64,000 bases of DNA from Capsicum annuum. Lineage: Eukaryota; Streptophyta; Magnoliopsida; Solanales; Solanaceae. The stretch covers positions 41,526,263 to 41,590,262 of the forward strand of contig NC_061119.1 in the NCBI RefSeq assembly GCF_002878395.1, read 5' to 3'. The translations under genes and the position numbers were made by a program. Position 1 is the stretch's first letter. Each line of letters opens with the position of its first letter. Positions 1 through 11,977 of the stretch are shown here, in pieces. The notes beneath the pieces are model-generated. The model made no database searches and was not told the DNA's origin. It saw nothing but the letters and a program-made list of their open reading frames with translations.

Positions 1-1260
1 AGTTTGCCGAAGTGTTGGGAGTGTTTGTATCTTCTTTACAATGCATGTTCAAGAAAGAAAATTATTGAATGATATCCTAAATGTTAATCACATGTAATGA
101 GGTTATATTAAAAGTTTCTTGATTGTACAAGTGCAAGTGTTATTCTCATTGTGGTTGTGATTACTGTGATATATTACTTATTATTGGATGTACCGATATT
201 TGGATATCCTTTTGAGATTTATACTTATTTTTGTGAAATGTTTTAGTATTTGGACATCTTTACGAGATTTGGTGGAATAAGATTATCAGACACTTGATGT
301 TTGATTTTTGGTACATAGACATAGCTCATCTCCTGCAGGTTATGAGTAAAGGGTAGTTATAATACCCTTAGCGTGTATCTATAAGGTTCAGGTGGGTTTG
401 ACGATTCTTTGAGTAGATTAGGTATATGATTAATGTTATTGTTGTTGTTTATATTGGTCCAATAAGTGGACCAAGTTAAATTATGGTTAGTATGGTGGGT
501 TCCTTGAGTGAAATGGATTACGATGTTTCTTGATATATTTTGGAATTTTTGTTGTTTGAGTCATGGTTTGTTGACATGGATTGTTAGATTCAGGATTAAT
601 TACTTGGTCAAGTTTAGAATTGACTTGTTGTCTCTAGATTTGTACTTGACTAAAGTGTAGAGTTACTTCAAAAGGCTAAATGGCATAAACTTGAGATATT
701 TTATCATAACGTGTGTTCATAGTTGTACTTGTTACAAGGTGATGATTATTAGCTTCATTTATCATTGAGGTTAATCAAGGCATAAGTAAAATAGATTTAC
801 TCATAATACCTGTTAGGGTTAAACTCTGAGAGATAGGATGGATGAAATTTGAGGCGAAATGATGAATGATCAACGGAAATAAGAATGGAAATACCCTTAT
901 GTAGTACAAGTGGATAATAGTGTTTTGAATTAAAATATTATATAAGTTGTTATGTTTTCCTTTGTGATTTATATATTGTGTTTATGTGATCTAACCCTGG
1001 TCGGTCGATAATACCTAACAGTACATGTTACTTATACTAATACTACTTTTTCTATATCCTTTTTTGGGTATAGTCTAGTTGCAGGATCAGTTGATATTTC
1101 ACATGCGACATGGATAGTGATCTCCAACAACTTCTACTCCTCTCATTTGTGGTGGAAGTTGTGTCAAGATCTTGTACTTGTATAGACTAGGTCCTAAGGA
1201 TAGTTTCTTTATTTGCATTTAATATTTGTAAAACCACTTGTAATAAAGTTTGGTTATCGT
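1..1260 (+). repeat. Decayed Ty3/gypsy LTR-like sequence
   Basis: No coding potential is visible. The stretch around 990-1255 (a remark-like order of a 'GGTCGGTCGATAATACCTA' block, a 'cttgtacttgtatagactagg' block and an AT-rich tail) resembles the 3' half of Del/Tekay-type LTRs common in Solanaceae. No matching second LTR or target duplication lies in the window, so the element is partial or cut by the window edge. Assignment rests on recollection of family style only and is weak. Confidence 0.3.
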
Positions 1261-1335
1261 TATTTATTTAAGACTTCCACATATCATATTGATAGGGGGA
1301 GTAAGGAGTTCTCCTATCTAGTTAGATTATAGTAG

Positions 1336-1940
1336 GTGCCTCACGATTTGGTAATTTGGATCTTAAAATCAATACCGCCAACCTCAACCCCAAGCTTACA
1401 TAAAAGATCTATATACTCACGCACACCAAAGTTCCTCTCTAAAATTCCAAAATATTCAATTCCTTTTCTTCAGTATCCTTTGGGCAATGTGCAACCATAT
1501 GACTATGCATCTTCTTATCCACAATGTCGTGCACCAATCTCTCAAATTTTCACCTCCACAAATTTGCCAAGGTCCCCCCAAATCTAATTTCAACCTAGGC
1601 CAAAATATGAAAGCAGGAAGAGACTAAGAGAAAGTTTCACACCAATTGGGGAATCTTATAATGATTTTTTCTTAAAATTGAAATAGTGGGGCATGATTAC
1701 TCCTCTACTCAAGCATACTCTTGACCGACATTTAAGAAGCTTTGATCCTTCAATACAATATGCATATCATTCTGTTGTTCAAGGACACAGTACTGAAGAT
1801 TTTCATGCTTTGAAAAAAGAAACAAAAAAATGATTCAAGAAAAATCAATAATAGTGCAAAACATTGACGCTACAAGCATCACACAGAATCATTCACCAGT
1901 ACATAGTAATGTACAATTCTTAAGAAGTGATAAGTTAGTC
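1336..1940 (+). pseudogene. Retrotransposon gag C-terminal fragment, Tat/Ogre-like
   Basis: Translation gives a conserved gag segment: a Pro-rich stretch, then at about 1603-1690 'RESFTPIGESY' and at 1765-1815 'YHSVVQGHSTEDFHALKKE', which is the usual 'CxYHSxxxGHDTExCxxLK' zinc-knuckle-like block of Tat/Ogre gag proteins. The first cysteine has become Tyr and the second Phe, so metal binding would be lost. A TAG stop sits within the block (at about 1686) and the upstream part is in another frame. The short ORF at 1336-1587 is the upstream piece. The protein would have packaged element RNA; this copy is dead. Confidence 0.55.
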
Positions 1941-3350
1941 ATTGGGACCTAGAAATTATTTGTTGAGGAAAATATATTTGACAATGGTGAAAGCTTTATT
2001 CATGATGATGTGCAAATCAGTGTCTAAGATGTCAAGCTCAGTAACTGAAAAGTCATTCATCTCCCTACTAGGAAGGAATTTTGGTAGTCAGTTTTGTTTT
2101 CTTTTTTGTTACCTAAATTATTTCAGATTTATAGTCCGGGATCTATCTTGTTTTGTTTCCTTGTCATTAATGTTTAAGACTTTTTAATCTTTTCTTTAAA
2201 AAAAACACAGTGTCCCTTTTGCCTTTTATTTTAATATATGTTGTTTGTTTGTTTTTTTCTTTACAAAAACCTTTCTATGATAATTCTTGTGATATGACAT
2301 GTATGTAGAATTTTCAGTCGGGTTTTAAAACTCAATATAATCATGAAGCATTAAATCAAAAAGTTAAAATTGAAAAAGGAGCACCGAAGAAAAAAGGTAG
2401 TGTGTTGAGATATTTGGTGACCGAGTTGAAGCCTCACTTGAAATGATTGAGACAATCACTTTGAGAACTACAAAATTGACTTAGTCATCAATAAGAAGAT
2501 TCACCTTAAGAAGTTTGAATTGTATCAATCAAAAGAAAACTTATCTCCAAGAAGGCATGAGTTGTCGATGCTAGGGATGTACAATACAAGTGGAGTTGTA
2601 TGTTTGACAAACATCAATAAAGTGATACACGTACACGTTCTAAATCTAGGTCAATATCGGAAAAGATGTTTTGTATGATCATCATGTTTTACTCTCATAT
2701 TGCATGTTATGTACTTGCATTAAGGATTGATATGATGAAGGTATTTCATTCTACTATCCAAATACAGTGTCATCCTTTATTTGCCCATTTTGATCTTTAG
2801 TTCTATTTTTTTTGTACCCTTCTTTTGGAATAAAAATAGAGTCTAAAAAGTCAACAAAAATGTTAATAAATGAAAAAAAGCTTATAGAGTCAAAAAAAGT
2901 CCAAAAAAGAGAAAAACAAAAAGACGAAGAAAAAAACTCAAAGTTAGAATAAAAAAGAAGAAACTAAAATCACGTAAAAGAACAAGCTGTCTGAACTATG
3001 TTTGACCTGATTCATGCTATAACAAGATATGCAGGTAGTCCTAATCTGGGGTTTGATCTAGCCAAGTAAGAAATCTAAATTACCCAATTTAAAATGACTA
3101 GGGCACGAATTATTTTTCATTAATTGAGTTGATTCCAAAAGTTATAAGTCCAACCTTATTATAAGTGTCTTATGAGCCTCATGTCTCCTTTCTTCCTAAC
3201 CCTATGCAAAAGTCATGTTACAATCAAAGAAAGATCTTCAGATCAATTTTTGAGAATGTTAAAGCTAAGCATGCGAGGAACATATATGACATCGCATTTG
3301 GGGCACTGTTTGTCTTCACCAGCATAAAGAATTAGGAGAGAAATAAAAAT
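1941..3350 (+). repeat. TE 3' non-coding region, no intact gene
   Basis: Low-complexity A- and T-runs (2200-2260, 2860-2960) and no sustained ORF. The piece at about 2985-3060 (an 'aactatgtttgacctgattc' start followed by a 'gatatgcaggtagtc' block) is a hallmark of the region between pol and the 3' LTR in Tat/Ogre elements of nightshades, as I remember them. It fits as the continuation of the gag remnant to its left, with pol deleted. Confidence 0.35.
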
Positions 3351-3354
3351 AAGA

Positions 3355-3545
3355 GTCTTATTGGTGAAAATCCTCATTGACACCGTAAGGCGATGGCAAG
3401 TTGAGAAAAAAATTAAAATGAAAAAATCCTATTGGTGAAAACCTACACAGGCACCGTAAAGCAATCTTGAGTCAAAAAAAAATTAAAAAAGGAGATGCTT
3501 GTTGGTGAAAACCCTTTAGGGCATCACTAGCCGAATGCGGTTTTT
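3355..3545 (+). repeat. Three 70-bp tandem repeats
   Basis: The phrase 'TTGGTGAAAA' recurs at about 3359, 3429 and 3499, each followed by 'CC..CA..G.CACCGTAA.GCGAT'-like sequence and an A-rich purine run. The spacing is about 70 bp. This motif is typical of the 3' untranslated part of Tat/Ogre retrotransposons. Confidence 0.6.
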
Positions 3546-4257
3546 GACCTGGATGCAATATGTTTAGGGAAAGAAACACGGTTTCAGATTCAATGAGTTT
3601 AGCAATCATGAATAAATAGTTTGGATGGAAAGATCAAGTTATTTCATCCTAAATGCATGTCATAATTATTGGAGTCTTCTACTACGCTCAGATAAGTTTC
3701 TCTTTCCTTCATTTATGAAAAAGGAACACCCATTATCTTTTCTTTCCTTTCTGGATTTCTATTTTTGTCTTGTGTTTGTTATCAACGTAGTCATCATCAT
3801 TTTTCACGTATCTTTGGGTCAAGTGTATGTCCAAGCAAGTGAGAAAGAACTTCAAAACTTGATACCAACTTCTTTAATTACACAAAGCAAGACAAAGTAC
3901 CAACACATAAAGGTAACATGATCCCAAGTGAAGCAAAACACCCAAAAAATTCTTGTTAGCAGACAAATTATTGGATTCATGAAAATACAAAGGGTCAATA
4001 GAGTTTATCTCAAAGACATGATAAAATAGAGGTATGATGTTTGGGTTAGAGTTACTCTCACTAGAATAAGTTCAGATCAGTGGTGCATCAAGTCAATAAA
4101 ACATACCAATAATCTGCAATATATTTGAACGTAACAAGTACATGAGTGAATGCCTAGAAAGCCAAGTGTCGCAAACCACCACCAAGTTTTTAGCTCATAT
4201 TTTTTTTAATTAAAACAAGGGCAAGATTTTGTTCATTGAGGACAGGTACCTATGAGA

Positions 4258-4900
4258 AAAACATGTCCATGTGTCCTTTTAATTTTTATCAGGATCCTTT
4301 AGAAAAATAAAACTTTTTTATTTAGGACCCTCCTAGAAAATGAAATTATCAGCCCCCTAGAAATGAAATTAGCGGGACCCTCTTGAAAAAAGAGATTAGC
4401 CGGATCCTCATGGAGAATAGGATTAGCAGGACTCTCTTAGAAATGGGATTATCAGAACCCTCCTAGAAATGAGATTATTGCCACCTAAAAATAGGATTAT
4501 CGAGACCCTCCTAGAAATAGGATTAGTAGGACCCTCATAGAGAATGGAATTAGCACGATCCTCTTGGAGAATGGGCTTAGCAATACCCTTGTGGAAAATG
4601 GAATTATCAAGATCCTCCTAGAAATGAGATTATAGGGACCCTACTAGGAATGGGATTAGCAGGACCCTCTTGGAGAATGGGACTAGAAGGATCCTCTTGG
4701 AGAATAGGATTATTGAGACCTTCCTAGAAATAGAATTATCAGGATCCTCCTAGAAATGGGATTAGCAGGACCTCCTGAAAATGGGATTAATAGGATCCTT
4801 CTGGAAAATAAGATTTTATTTTCTGTTCAGGACCCTCCTAAAAATGAGACTTTAATTTTCTATTCAAGACCCTTCTGAAAAATGAGATTTTTTTTATCAT
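4258..4900 (+). repeat. 27-bp minisatellite, about 20 copies
   Basis: A degenerate unit of about 25-28 bp, consensus 'GGACCCTCCTAGAAATGGGA' plus 'TTAGCA', is repeated head to tail about twenty times. Units vary mainly by transitions and by small length changes (for example 'TGGAGAAT' in place of 'AGAAAT'). There is no coding frame. It lies in what appears to be the 3' non-coding region of the decayed Tat/Ogre-like element. Confidence 0.75.
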
Positions 4901-4929
4901 AATCATTTTGAGATGCCTTTTGTTTTAGT

Positions 4930-5380
4930 TCACTATTGTTTTGATTTCGGGAACCTACTTGGATAATAAGGTAAAGACTTCCAATTTCAACCTTAGGAGT
5001 CCACCTGAAGAACAGGAATCACTTTTATTTTAAGCTTAGAAACCCGCCTGAAAATAGGGTGGTCAAAACTTTCATTTCAAGCTCAGGAGCCTTCCTGAAA
5101 AATAGGGTTTATTTTCAATTTCAAAGGTAGTAGTAGTAGTAGTAGGAACCCGCCTTGATAGTGAGAATTACTTTCAGTTTTGAAGTTTAGAAGTCCGCTT
5201 GAAAAATAGAAATCATTTTCATTTCAAGCTCAGATTTTTGCCTGAAGAATACGGTCAAGAATTTCATTTCAAGTTTAGTAGTCTGATTGGAGAATAGGGT
5301 CAATTTTCAGTTTCAAAGTTAGAAGTAGCAGAAATCCGCATGAAAAATAGGGTCTATGTTCAAGTTCATTTTCAACACCA
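4930..5380 (+). repeat. About 58-bp degenerate tandem repeat, related to the preceding array
   Basis: Seven or so longer units carry 'AGGAGCCCGCCTGAAAAATA' followed by 'GGGT' and 'TTTCAATTTCAAGCTC'. The first half of each unit resembles the 27-bp unit of the adjacent array, which suggests that the longer unit arose from it by adding a pyrimidine-rich spacer. A (GTA)n run interrupts it at about 5127-5145. Confidence 0.6.
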
Positions 5381-5479
5381 AGAGTATGCATAACGAAAGA
5401 GTTCACTTTCAACGTTCAACTTAAGAGGAAAGATCTAATCACTTCAGAAAGCATTGAAGCTTCAAGTCAAGACTAAATA

Positions 5480-5955
5480 GAAGTTACATAGATAGGATTT
5501 TGTAATTTTATTTTCTTTTTATTAACTTTTAGTTTATATTTTGATATAACGACAGGAGTTGTAGATCAAAACCTCGACAGAACCTCACTCGACTCTCCAT
5601 CTCGATATAGTCCCTCTCCTTTCTTATCTCTTGAACTACATGTGACTTGATTTTCTTATAACTGGAGATAAGTAGAATGCCCAAAACCAAGGCTCAGTCG
5701 TACTGTATCTTCCTTTTCTTCTTTTGAATGATGACCGATTTCAAATTTATCTTGTTGTCTGCATTTTTGTCCATACACGTTTTGTCTTTCAAGTCAAAAA
5801 AGGGCAAGTTGCAAACACGTAATTCATCCCTCCCGAGCTTAACTATTTTGTCGTGATACTTTATTTAATCTTTAATTGAAAATCTAAACAATAGTAATGA
5901 GTGAATTAATGTCATATAGAAATTTTATTTTTATCTCCATCCGTAACAAATTAGA
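5480..5955 (+). repeat. Tat/Ogre-like 3' UTR running into the start of an LTR
   Basis: The piece 5545-5700 (a 'gacaggagttgtagatcaaa' start, then Pro-rich C/T sequence and a 'gagataagtagaatgccc' block) has the layout of the last internal segment of Tat/Ogre elements. A 'GGGCAAGTTGCAAACACG' block at about 5802-5820 resembles the polypurine tract and LTR start. The presumed LTR is cut by the MITE at 5956 and I could not find its end. Confidence 0.35.
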
Positions 5956-6210
5956 TACTCCCTCCGTTTCGGAATAAGTGAATTGCTGGAGGATTTATTG
6001 GTGTTTCAAAATAAGTGAATCATTGAATTTTTTTTCAAATTTACCCTTACGATTTGACAATCAATTAACTTTTGAAAAGATATTACAAGGTTAATTTTTT
6101 CTTTTTTTGAAGTAAAAATGGAAAGTTTATTAAATTTTTGTCTTTAATGTTTTTTCATTAATCTATATGCTAAAATTCAACAATTCATTTATTATAAAAC
6201 GAAGAGAGTA
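5956..6210. mobile_element. Stowaway-like MITE
   Basis: The left end begins 'TACTCCCTCCGTTTCGGAAT' and the right end is its imperfect inverse, ending 'CGAAGAGAGTA'. Both ends carry the TA characteristic of Tc1/mariner-type Stowaway elements. Length is 255 bp, AT-rich, with no ORF. The left terminal segment is partly duplicated: a second 'GTTTCAAAATAAGTGAATCA' follows about 40 bp inside. It is non-autonomous and depends on a mariner-like transposase from elsewhere. Confidence 0.75.
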
Positions 6211-8010
6211 TTATTTAATAGTTATTTTTATTTTTTATTTTTTATTATTTTCTTGAACACCCTTAAAAATTCTACCTACGCTATACTTCACCCTCGTACA
6301 TTCAGTAAATGAACCCTCCCCACCTTTCTAGAAACTTCCTCCCACTATCCAATTTGGACAAGTGTCCCTCTACCCCCACACTCCCAACCCACCTAGACTA
6401 GACAGACCTGCATCCCCTTCTTCTTCTTCTTCACATTTTTCCTCTCCAACTGTACTTTACACACTTCATGGCAACAACATACTACCAGCAAACCACCTTG
6501 AACCTGCATTTTTCTCAATAGTGAATAACAACAATATACAGATGGACGTGATAGAGATTAGAGGGAGGAGGAGGGAACACAGGAAAAACACCATTAATGA
6601 CTCTTCTGTAAATAATCAATAAACCCACACACCATTGAGGAGCAACACAAATGAACATAGAAATACAAAGAGTCCTTCATTTTTTGATGGACGCTAACCA
6701 CATACAATTTCCACGTGAACAACAGCCATGAATTCTCATTGTTAACAACCAGCCAAAAACTCCATTTTTGAATTGAAAATTTTCTTTTCCTCCATTAACA
6801 TGTAGATGAGGCACTGAGAGAAGAAAATAGAGACAAAAAAATTATGAACAAACTCCTCCATTCTCAATTTTCAGAAAATTCCTCTATTTCTATTTTAACT
6901 TGAACACACACATTTAATACTACTACAGACGCCACTTCCTCATATCCTCCACTGGCCAAAGAAATCAGTCCGACAACCAAACGACCCCCCTCCAATCATC
7001 ACCCTCCTTCGATAACACTAATAACAACAATAACCAAAAGCAATAAAACTGTCAAAACCCGCCATCACCACCGCCTCATTTTTCTTCTCCCTTTCAACTC
7101 TCTTTCGTCTTCACCAGCTTCAACTTTGATCACCACTACCTTTGTTATTGTTCCAACATTGGCATGGTCAACACCAAAAATAGTCCTTCTATTAGTATAT
7201 AAAATTAACTTTTAGGAAAGAATCAGAGTTTGGTTTAACATTTTAGATTTGGATTTGGATTTCAAGCTTATCTCCGATCATGATTTCCTTTGGGTTTGTC
7301 AGATTAGGGATTTCATGTGAAGATTTTGGTTTTGTTCAAGTTATCGGTTTAGTTTGAGGTTCTGGATCCATCTCTCTCCAAACAAATAATTGTTGGTTCA
7401 AATTTTTTAATTTGAGGTCCAATTCTATCTTTACCTTCTTAATAGTATCATGTATGGTTGTTTCTGTGGATTTATACTATGAATTTGAGTTGAATACATG
7501 TTGATGTGGATTTTGCTGACTAGTTTTTGATAGTTATATTCGTCGCAGTTGATTCATATCGGCATTTGAGGTTCTTAAGGCATCTTAAAATTGATGATAC
7601 TAGGAGGGATTAAAAATTGATTATTTCATAATAGAATTGATTTGTTTAATTCATTATTGACTTTAATTCAGATTCATTTTCCACTCGATAGCAATCATGT
7701 TCAGCCCGGAGAATTAGGTAGGAAAATTCTAAATTGATAATCATTTGATACACGAGTTATTTTTCTTTATTGTTTGTCTTTGCTTCAAATATATTTATTT
7801 ATCAGGCAATGTCCTAGGTATCATGTATAAAGGCGAGACAAGGCCTAGATCATCGGGTGAAGCATAGCTAGGGATAGTGTAGTTAGCATAAGCTTATTTT
7901 TACTTTTTTCTTTTGAACTGCATAATTAGATTGGACATATACTTTGCTTTGAACCTTGGTTTGTTTGCTTGCTTGTGTTATTTCACATTTTATTCATTTA
8001 TAGTGTTAAT
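6211..8010. other. No gene recognised; C/T- and A-rich TE-like DNA
   Basis: The only ORF of note (6362-6622, 86 codons) is Pro/Ser-rich, lacks a family match and is likely chance. The C-rich stretch at 6310-6450 and the run 7070-7130 look like plant 5' leader sequence, but no coding region follows on either strand. Confidence 0.4.
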
Positions 8011-8215
8011 TAAATCGATACGAGTCAATGAAGCAATCCTACTAAAATCATAGGATCGAGGGTACCTCACACTTTTTCCTCAATCAACAGAATTCGTTAA
8101 CTAAAATCTCTATTTGCCTATGAGTTTTCAAGATAATTTTAGGTGGCTTGGCACACCAAAATCAATGTCAAGTGGTAACTCTAATTTTAAATGAATCGTT
8201 TTTGTAACACCTTAT
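8011..8215 (+). repeat. Ty3/gypsy LTR-end-like fragment
   Basis: The run from 'aggatcgagggtacctcaca' through 'CAACAGAATTCGTTA' to 'AAGTGGTAACTCT' (8045-8185) resembles the R/U5 part of a common nightshade gypsy LTR, in which a 'CACCTTCCC..CAACAGAATTC' block precedes 'GGCGACTCC'. Heavily substituted and with no partner LTR found nearby. Confidence 0.35.
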
Positions 8216-8639
8216 TATTTTTAGTCACATTTTGGTACTTGAAAATCCTTTTGAACTTTAAATCAATTTCTATATATATGAAAAAAGGTATGGCACAATA
8301 GTGTGCTACTATTCTGCGCCCTTGATAGAAGTTACATGAAAAAAATGAAAATAGGAGAGTGGTGGCGAACAACAACAAAATACAGTTCCATTAGAGATGA
8401 TGATTAGAAAGCGGACTAGAAGCAGGAAACCACGAATGGAATCTAGACCAAGGGAACTTTGATGGAGCAATACTAGGTACTAGATCTAGCTAGGAGGTGG
8501 TGAGCTAAGTGACCTTAAAAGCTGGATGGATTTTCCTACCACACATGAAACAGAGGATCAACATGTGAGAGTATCATGCATGAGTGTTTGATCCAAGCAG
8601 GGAAATCAAAACCCAATTCAGTGAATGATAAATAAGGAT

Positions 8640-8860
8640 GGATGTGGGAGATGGGGACAAGGAGAAAAATTGGACCACCCTCTTTGCAGGTAATAAACTA
8701 GGGGCCCTTGGTATGAATTTGACCAAATTTATTAAGAATAATAAACAGTGTGCGTAATTAGAAAAATGATATGAAGAAGATATTAAAGCTATGGAAGATG
8801 GAGGGACTAATTTAATAAATATTTCATGTTCTATGACGGAAAATAATAGTGAAAATTTTG
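8640..8860 (+). pseudogene. LINE-type ORF1 (DUF4283-like) fragment
   Basis: One frame from about 8641 reads 'KNWTTLFAGNKLGALGMNL', matching the 'W..LF..N....G..L' signature that opens the DUF4283 RNA-binding region of plant LINE ORF1 and zinc-knuckle proteins. The similarity fades within about 40 residues and stops follow. No reverse transcriptase or poly(A) tail was found next to it. Confidence 0.35.
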
Positions 8861-9380
8861 ATGAAAATTTCTAAAAATACATAATTTTCATGGTAAAATA
8901 CCAACGAATCCTAGAAACAAGGAGCATAGTAAAAATTATCAAAAATGTTAACGTGAATTCTAGATTTGAAAAAAGAATTAAAAGATGCAATTGCTATAAA
9001 CGAACGAATGTTAAAAGCATGGGCGGCTCAACTACGGAAGAATGCATAAAAGCATGGGTGGCTGAACGAATTTGATGGCCTAAACCCAAATCATAATAAG
9101 ATTATTTCAAGTATATTCAATAAAATTAGCTTTTTTGTGTATCACACATGTATCTTGTGTGTCCCACGTGCATCTGGTGCAATATACGTGCATCTTGTAC
9201 GACGTACGTCCATCTTATGTACATTTCGTGTGTCATTTTGTGGAAAAAATGACTTTCATTTTGAATTAAAAAACTTAGGAAGAAGACTTCAAACTCGATT
9301 TGAAAAGTATTTTTACTATGACAGTTTTGGAGAAAAAAGGGTAGAGCATTCATTGGATGTCATCATCTCTCAATTCTGAG
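8861..9380. other. No gene recognised; short degenerate direct repeats
   Basis: Around 9135-9240 a word like 'ACGTGCATCTTGT' recurs four to five times at intervals of about 20-25 bp, with many CG and ACGT steps. Two overlapping ORFs of 75 and 80 codons on opposite strands are products of this low-complexity array. A block at 9248-9310 is shared with 10840-10905 (see that entry). Confidence 0.4.
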
Positions 9381-9384
9381 AAGA

Positions 9385-10540
9385 TGTGAACCCATTCTCC
9401 CTTATTCCATTCTTCAATCAAATTTAATTGTCTGAGTTTTCTCAAAAGTTCAACAATTTTGTCGATTTCATCAAAAAATAAGAGTTCTTAGGGTAAGTTC
9501 TTTTTCATGATATGGCCAACTATCCACATTTTCATCAGAAGATGGCATCCTTGGAAATACCCATATCCATTCCTACATCATCCCAAAGACCGATAGATGT
9601 CGGCTAAGATGACCGGTGCTAGAAAAAAAAGGGTTAATTGTGCCTCCTTTCTTAGCCCGTTGAATAGAGCACAGACAATCATAATAATTCAAGTGTTGAT
9701 GGTTTAGCTCGGGCCCTTAGAAAATACCATGGTTCTCAAAAAGGCTATGGTGAATGCTAACATTCAGGCCTTGTCCCAATTCCGATAAGATAAAATTTGA
9801 ACTTGTTATCCCAAAAGCTTCTTGCGGTGCCATAGCGATTGCACAAATCATTGAGGTGGATGTAGGATTTTGATATCCACGTACATGTGAGCTTGTATAA
9901 GCCGAAGTGTTCAAAAATTTGATCAATCAATGGCTTGTATGGGATGAGGATTTGTGCTTTGGGATATAGCTTTCTTTTGCGGAAGCTTAGGATGCCATCG
10001 GTCAGGTCTCATATTTCCTCTATTGTTGGAGTCAATTCTGTTATTTAAAATTCGAAGACCATTCTATCATTATCTTAATACCCTGTTCTATCATTGCACG
10101 ATGTCCTAGTAATTTCATTAAGGATGGTAGATGACCCAAATGCATTGAAATCATACTTTTCTCTTCTCTATGTCGACGGACTCATTCCACCACATTCTAA
10201 GTTGCAAAGGGGCTTCTAGAATTGTGTTGAACAACAATAAATCAGTCATCCTAAAATTATTCACGTTGTTAGTCACCCCATTTTTGAACGTAATGACATG
10301 TTTTTTTCTAGGCACATAAGTCTTTTAAAATATAGCACGTAAGGCATGATCATTTTTTTGGGGTCGAGGGACCTTTAGACTCAAGGTGATCTTGCTAATC
10401 AGCCCGGTATCCTTGGAGTATTAGGTCTCTTAGGTCAGCATGCTTTGAGCAAGGAATTTGGCTTAGCACAATTCTAGTTGTACTAGAGTGGACTTGTCGA
10501 AAAAAGACTAGAAATTCATGCAGACTATCACGGACTGAGA
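9385..10540 (-). pseudogene. DUF7745-like gag-associated protein, fragment
   Basis: On the minus strand, broken frames give 'LTDGILSFRKRKLYPKAQIL' near 9930-9990, 'PVILADIYRSLG' near 9600 and 'MKMWIVGHIMKKNLP' near 9510-9550. Their order and wording (an '...ILADIYRSL..C..G...F.GC..LL..W...H' block followed by a tryptophan-rich tail) match the large N-terminal protein of Ogre/Tat retrotransposons, catalogued as DUF7745, whose role is unknown. There are many stops and frameshifts. The orientation is opposite to the gag remnant at 1336. Identification is from recall and should be tested by a profile search. Confidence 0.4.
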
Positions 10541-10779
10541 CTATAACAGTGCCACACGATCCAGAGCCGATTAATTATCTTATCATCTTGAGAAATTTTA
10601 ATTTTTACTAGAGAAAACGACCGCAAAAAATGCATAATCGTTGTCCTAATGCAATCTACTTTTTGCCATTTGGCAGAATCAACACAACAATTCATAATTA
10701 TAAGAGTTCAAACAATAAGCAAATAAGTTATCAATTATTAAAATTTTTAATAGTTACTCAAATAGTTTTAGTTCAAATA

Positions 10780-11690
10780 TTCGGTTAGAGAACCAAGTTG
10801 CATCGTCAACAGAGTCGCTATTTTTATTTTGCAAGAAAAATGACTTTCGTTTTGAATTTGAAATCTTTGAAAAAAGACTTCAAACTCGATTTGAAAAAAG
10901 AGTTGCCACTTAATTTATTTAAAGAAAAATTTTAAAAATCTTTGAAAAGCACTGAAAATAGAAAAATTCTTTTTAAGTTCAAAGAGTATGGTGAAATGGT
11001 TCTTATTAATACTTTAGGAAAGGATTTTAAGGCACCTAACATATTTGTTAACATGTGGTTGTCCGGCTATTTGAAATCTAACTTGACTAACTTGATAAAA
11101 TTGCTTTGTGTAAAAGGACTAAAGGAAGGATGAGTATTTCTAAAAAAAAAAAAGTTAATCTAATTTAGGAAAATGGAGTAGGAAATTACAAAATACTCCA
11201 AACGCTTATTTTAAGATATAAATGAACTTAATTAGAAGTAGATTGAAAAATTACAAAAGAAATAGAAAAGTCCAGCATGGATTCGACTAGTTAAATAAGG
11301 TTAGTATCACATAAAGATATAGTAATAAACAAAATAAAATAGAGAGTGAGAGAACGTAATTGTATTTAGGCCTTCTAAGGCCCAAACCCCTACAAGATAA
11401 CACAATTGGACTTTTCAATTGCTTGATTATACTTGTCTTAAACTATTTTTTTGGACTTTCAAGACTGCAAATATATTGCACCTTTCCTAAACTATAATTG
11501 AGCCTTTTGAGGTCCAAAGAGATAATTTTCAAGATTTTGAATCTCAAAATCCCAATCTGTTGATTGCTTGTTTTCAGGTCATGGGCTTTGATCCATTCGT
11601 TGCTCCATTTTCCTGTCCTAGAACTAAAACAAAGTGAGCCTTGAAGGCCCAAAAAGGAATTCAAGACTTTTAAGTTTCAAATATAAATTA
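10780..11690 (+). repeat. Gypsy LTR or leader-like fragment
   Basis: 'CATCGTCAACAGAGTCGC' at about 10801 and 'AGAGTTGCCACTTAATTTA' at about 10900, followed by a run containing 'GGTTCTTATTAATACTTTAG' and 'AAGGCACCTAACA', reproduce the order of a common Solanaceae gypsy LTR 3' half. The block 10840-10905 is repeated in part at 9248-9310, so two decayed copies may flank the DUF7745-like remnant. The small ORFs at 10942 and 11443 lie in this non-coding DNA. Confidence 0.4.
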
Positions 11691-11945
11691 GGAGAAATGA
11701 TAGAAACGACACTTCAAATTAAACTATTTTTATAAAAATGACCATGGATTTAGATTTTAATTTTTAGCCATTTCAATTTACTGGCTTGTTTTATACTGTT
11801 TCTACACACCTTCTATACAATTTCTATATAAATCTTATACATATAAATATTCTATACGATAATTATACAGTTTTGATACACAATTTAACAATAACTGTAC
11901 CTTTTTTTTACATGTTTTATACAACAATTATATAATTTCATACAC

Positions 11946-11977
<32 letters not shown>

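Noticed and set aside
6362..6622. 86-codon plus-strand ORF
   Set aside because: Low-complexity Pro/Ser start, no domain, no supporting context; treated as chance.
9126..9379. Two overlapping ORFs of 75 and 80 codons on opposite strands
   Set aside because: Both arise from a degenerate short-repeat stretch, and neither shows a domain.
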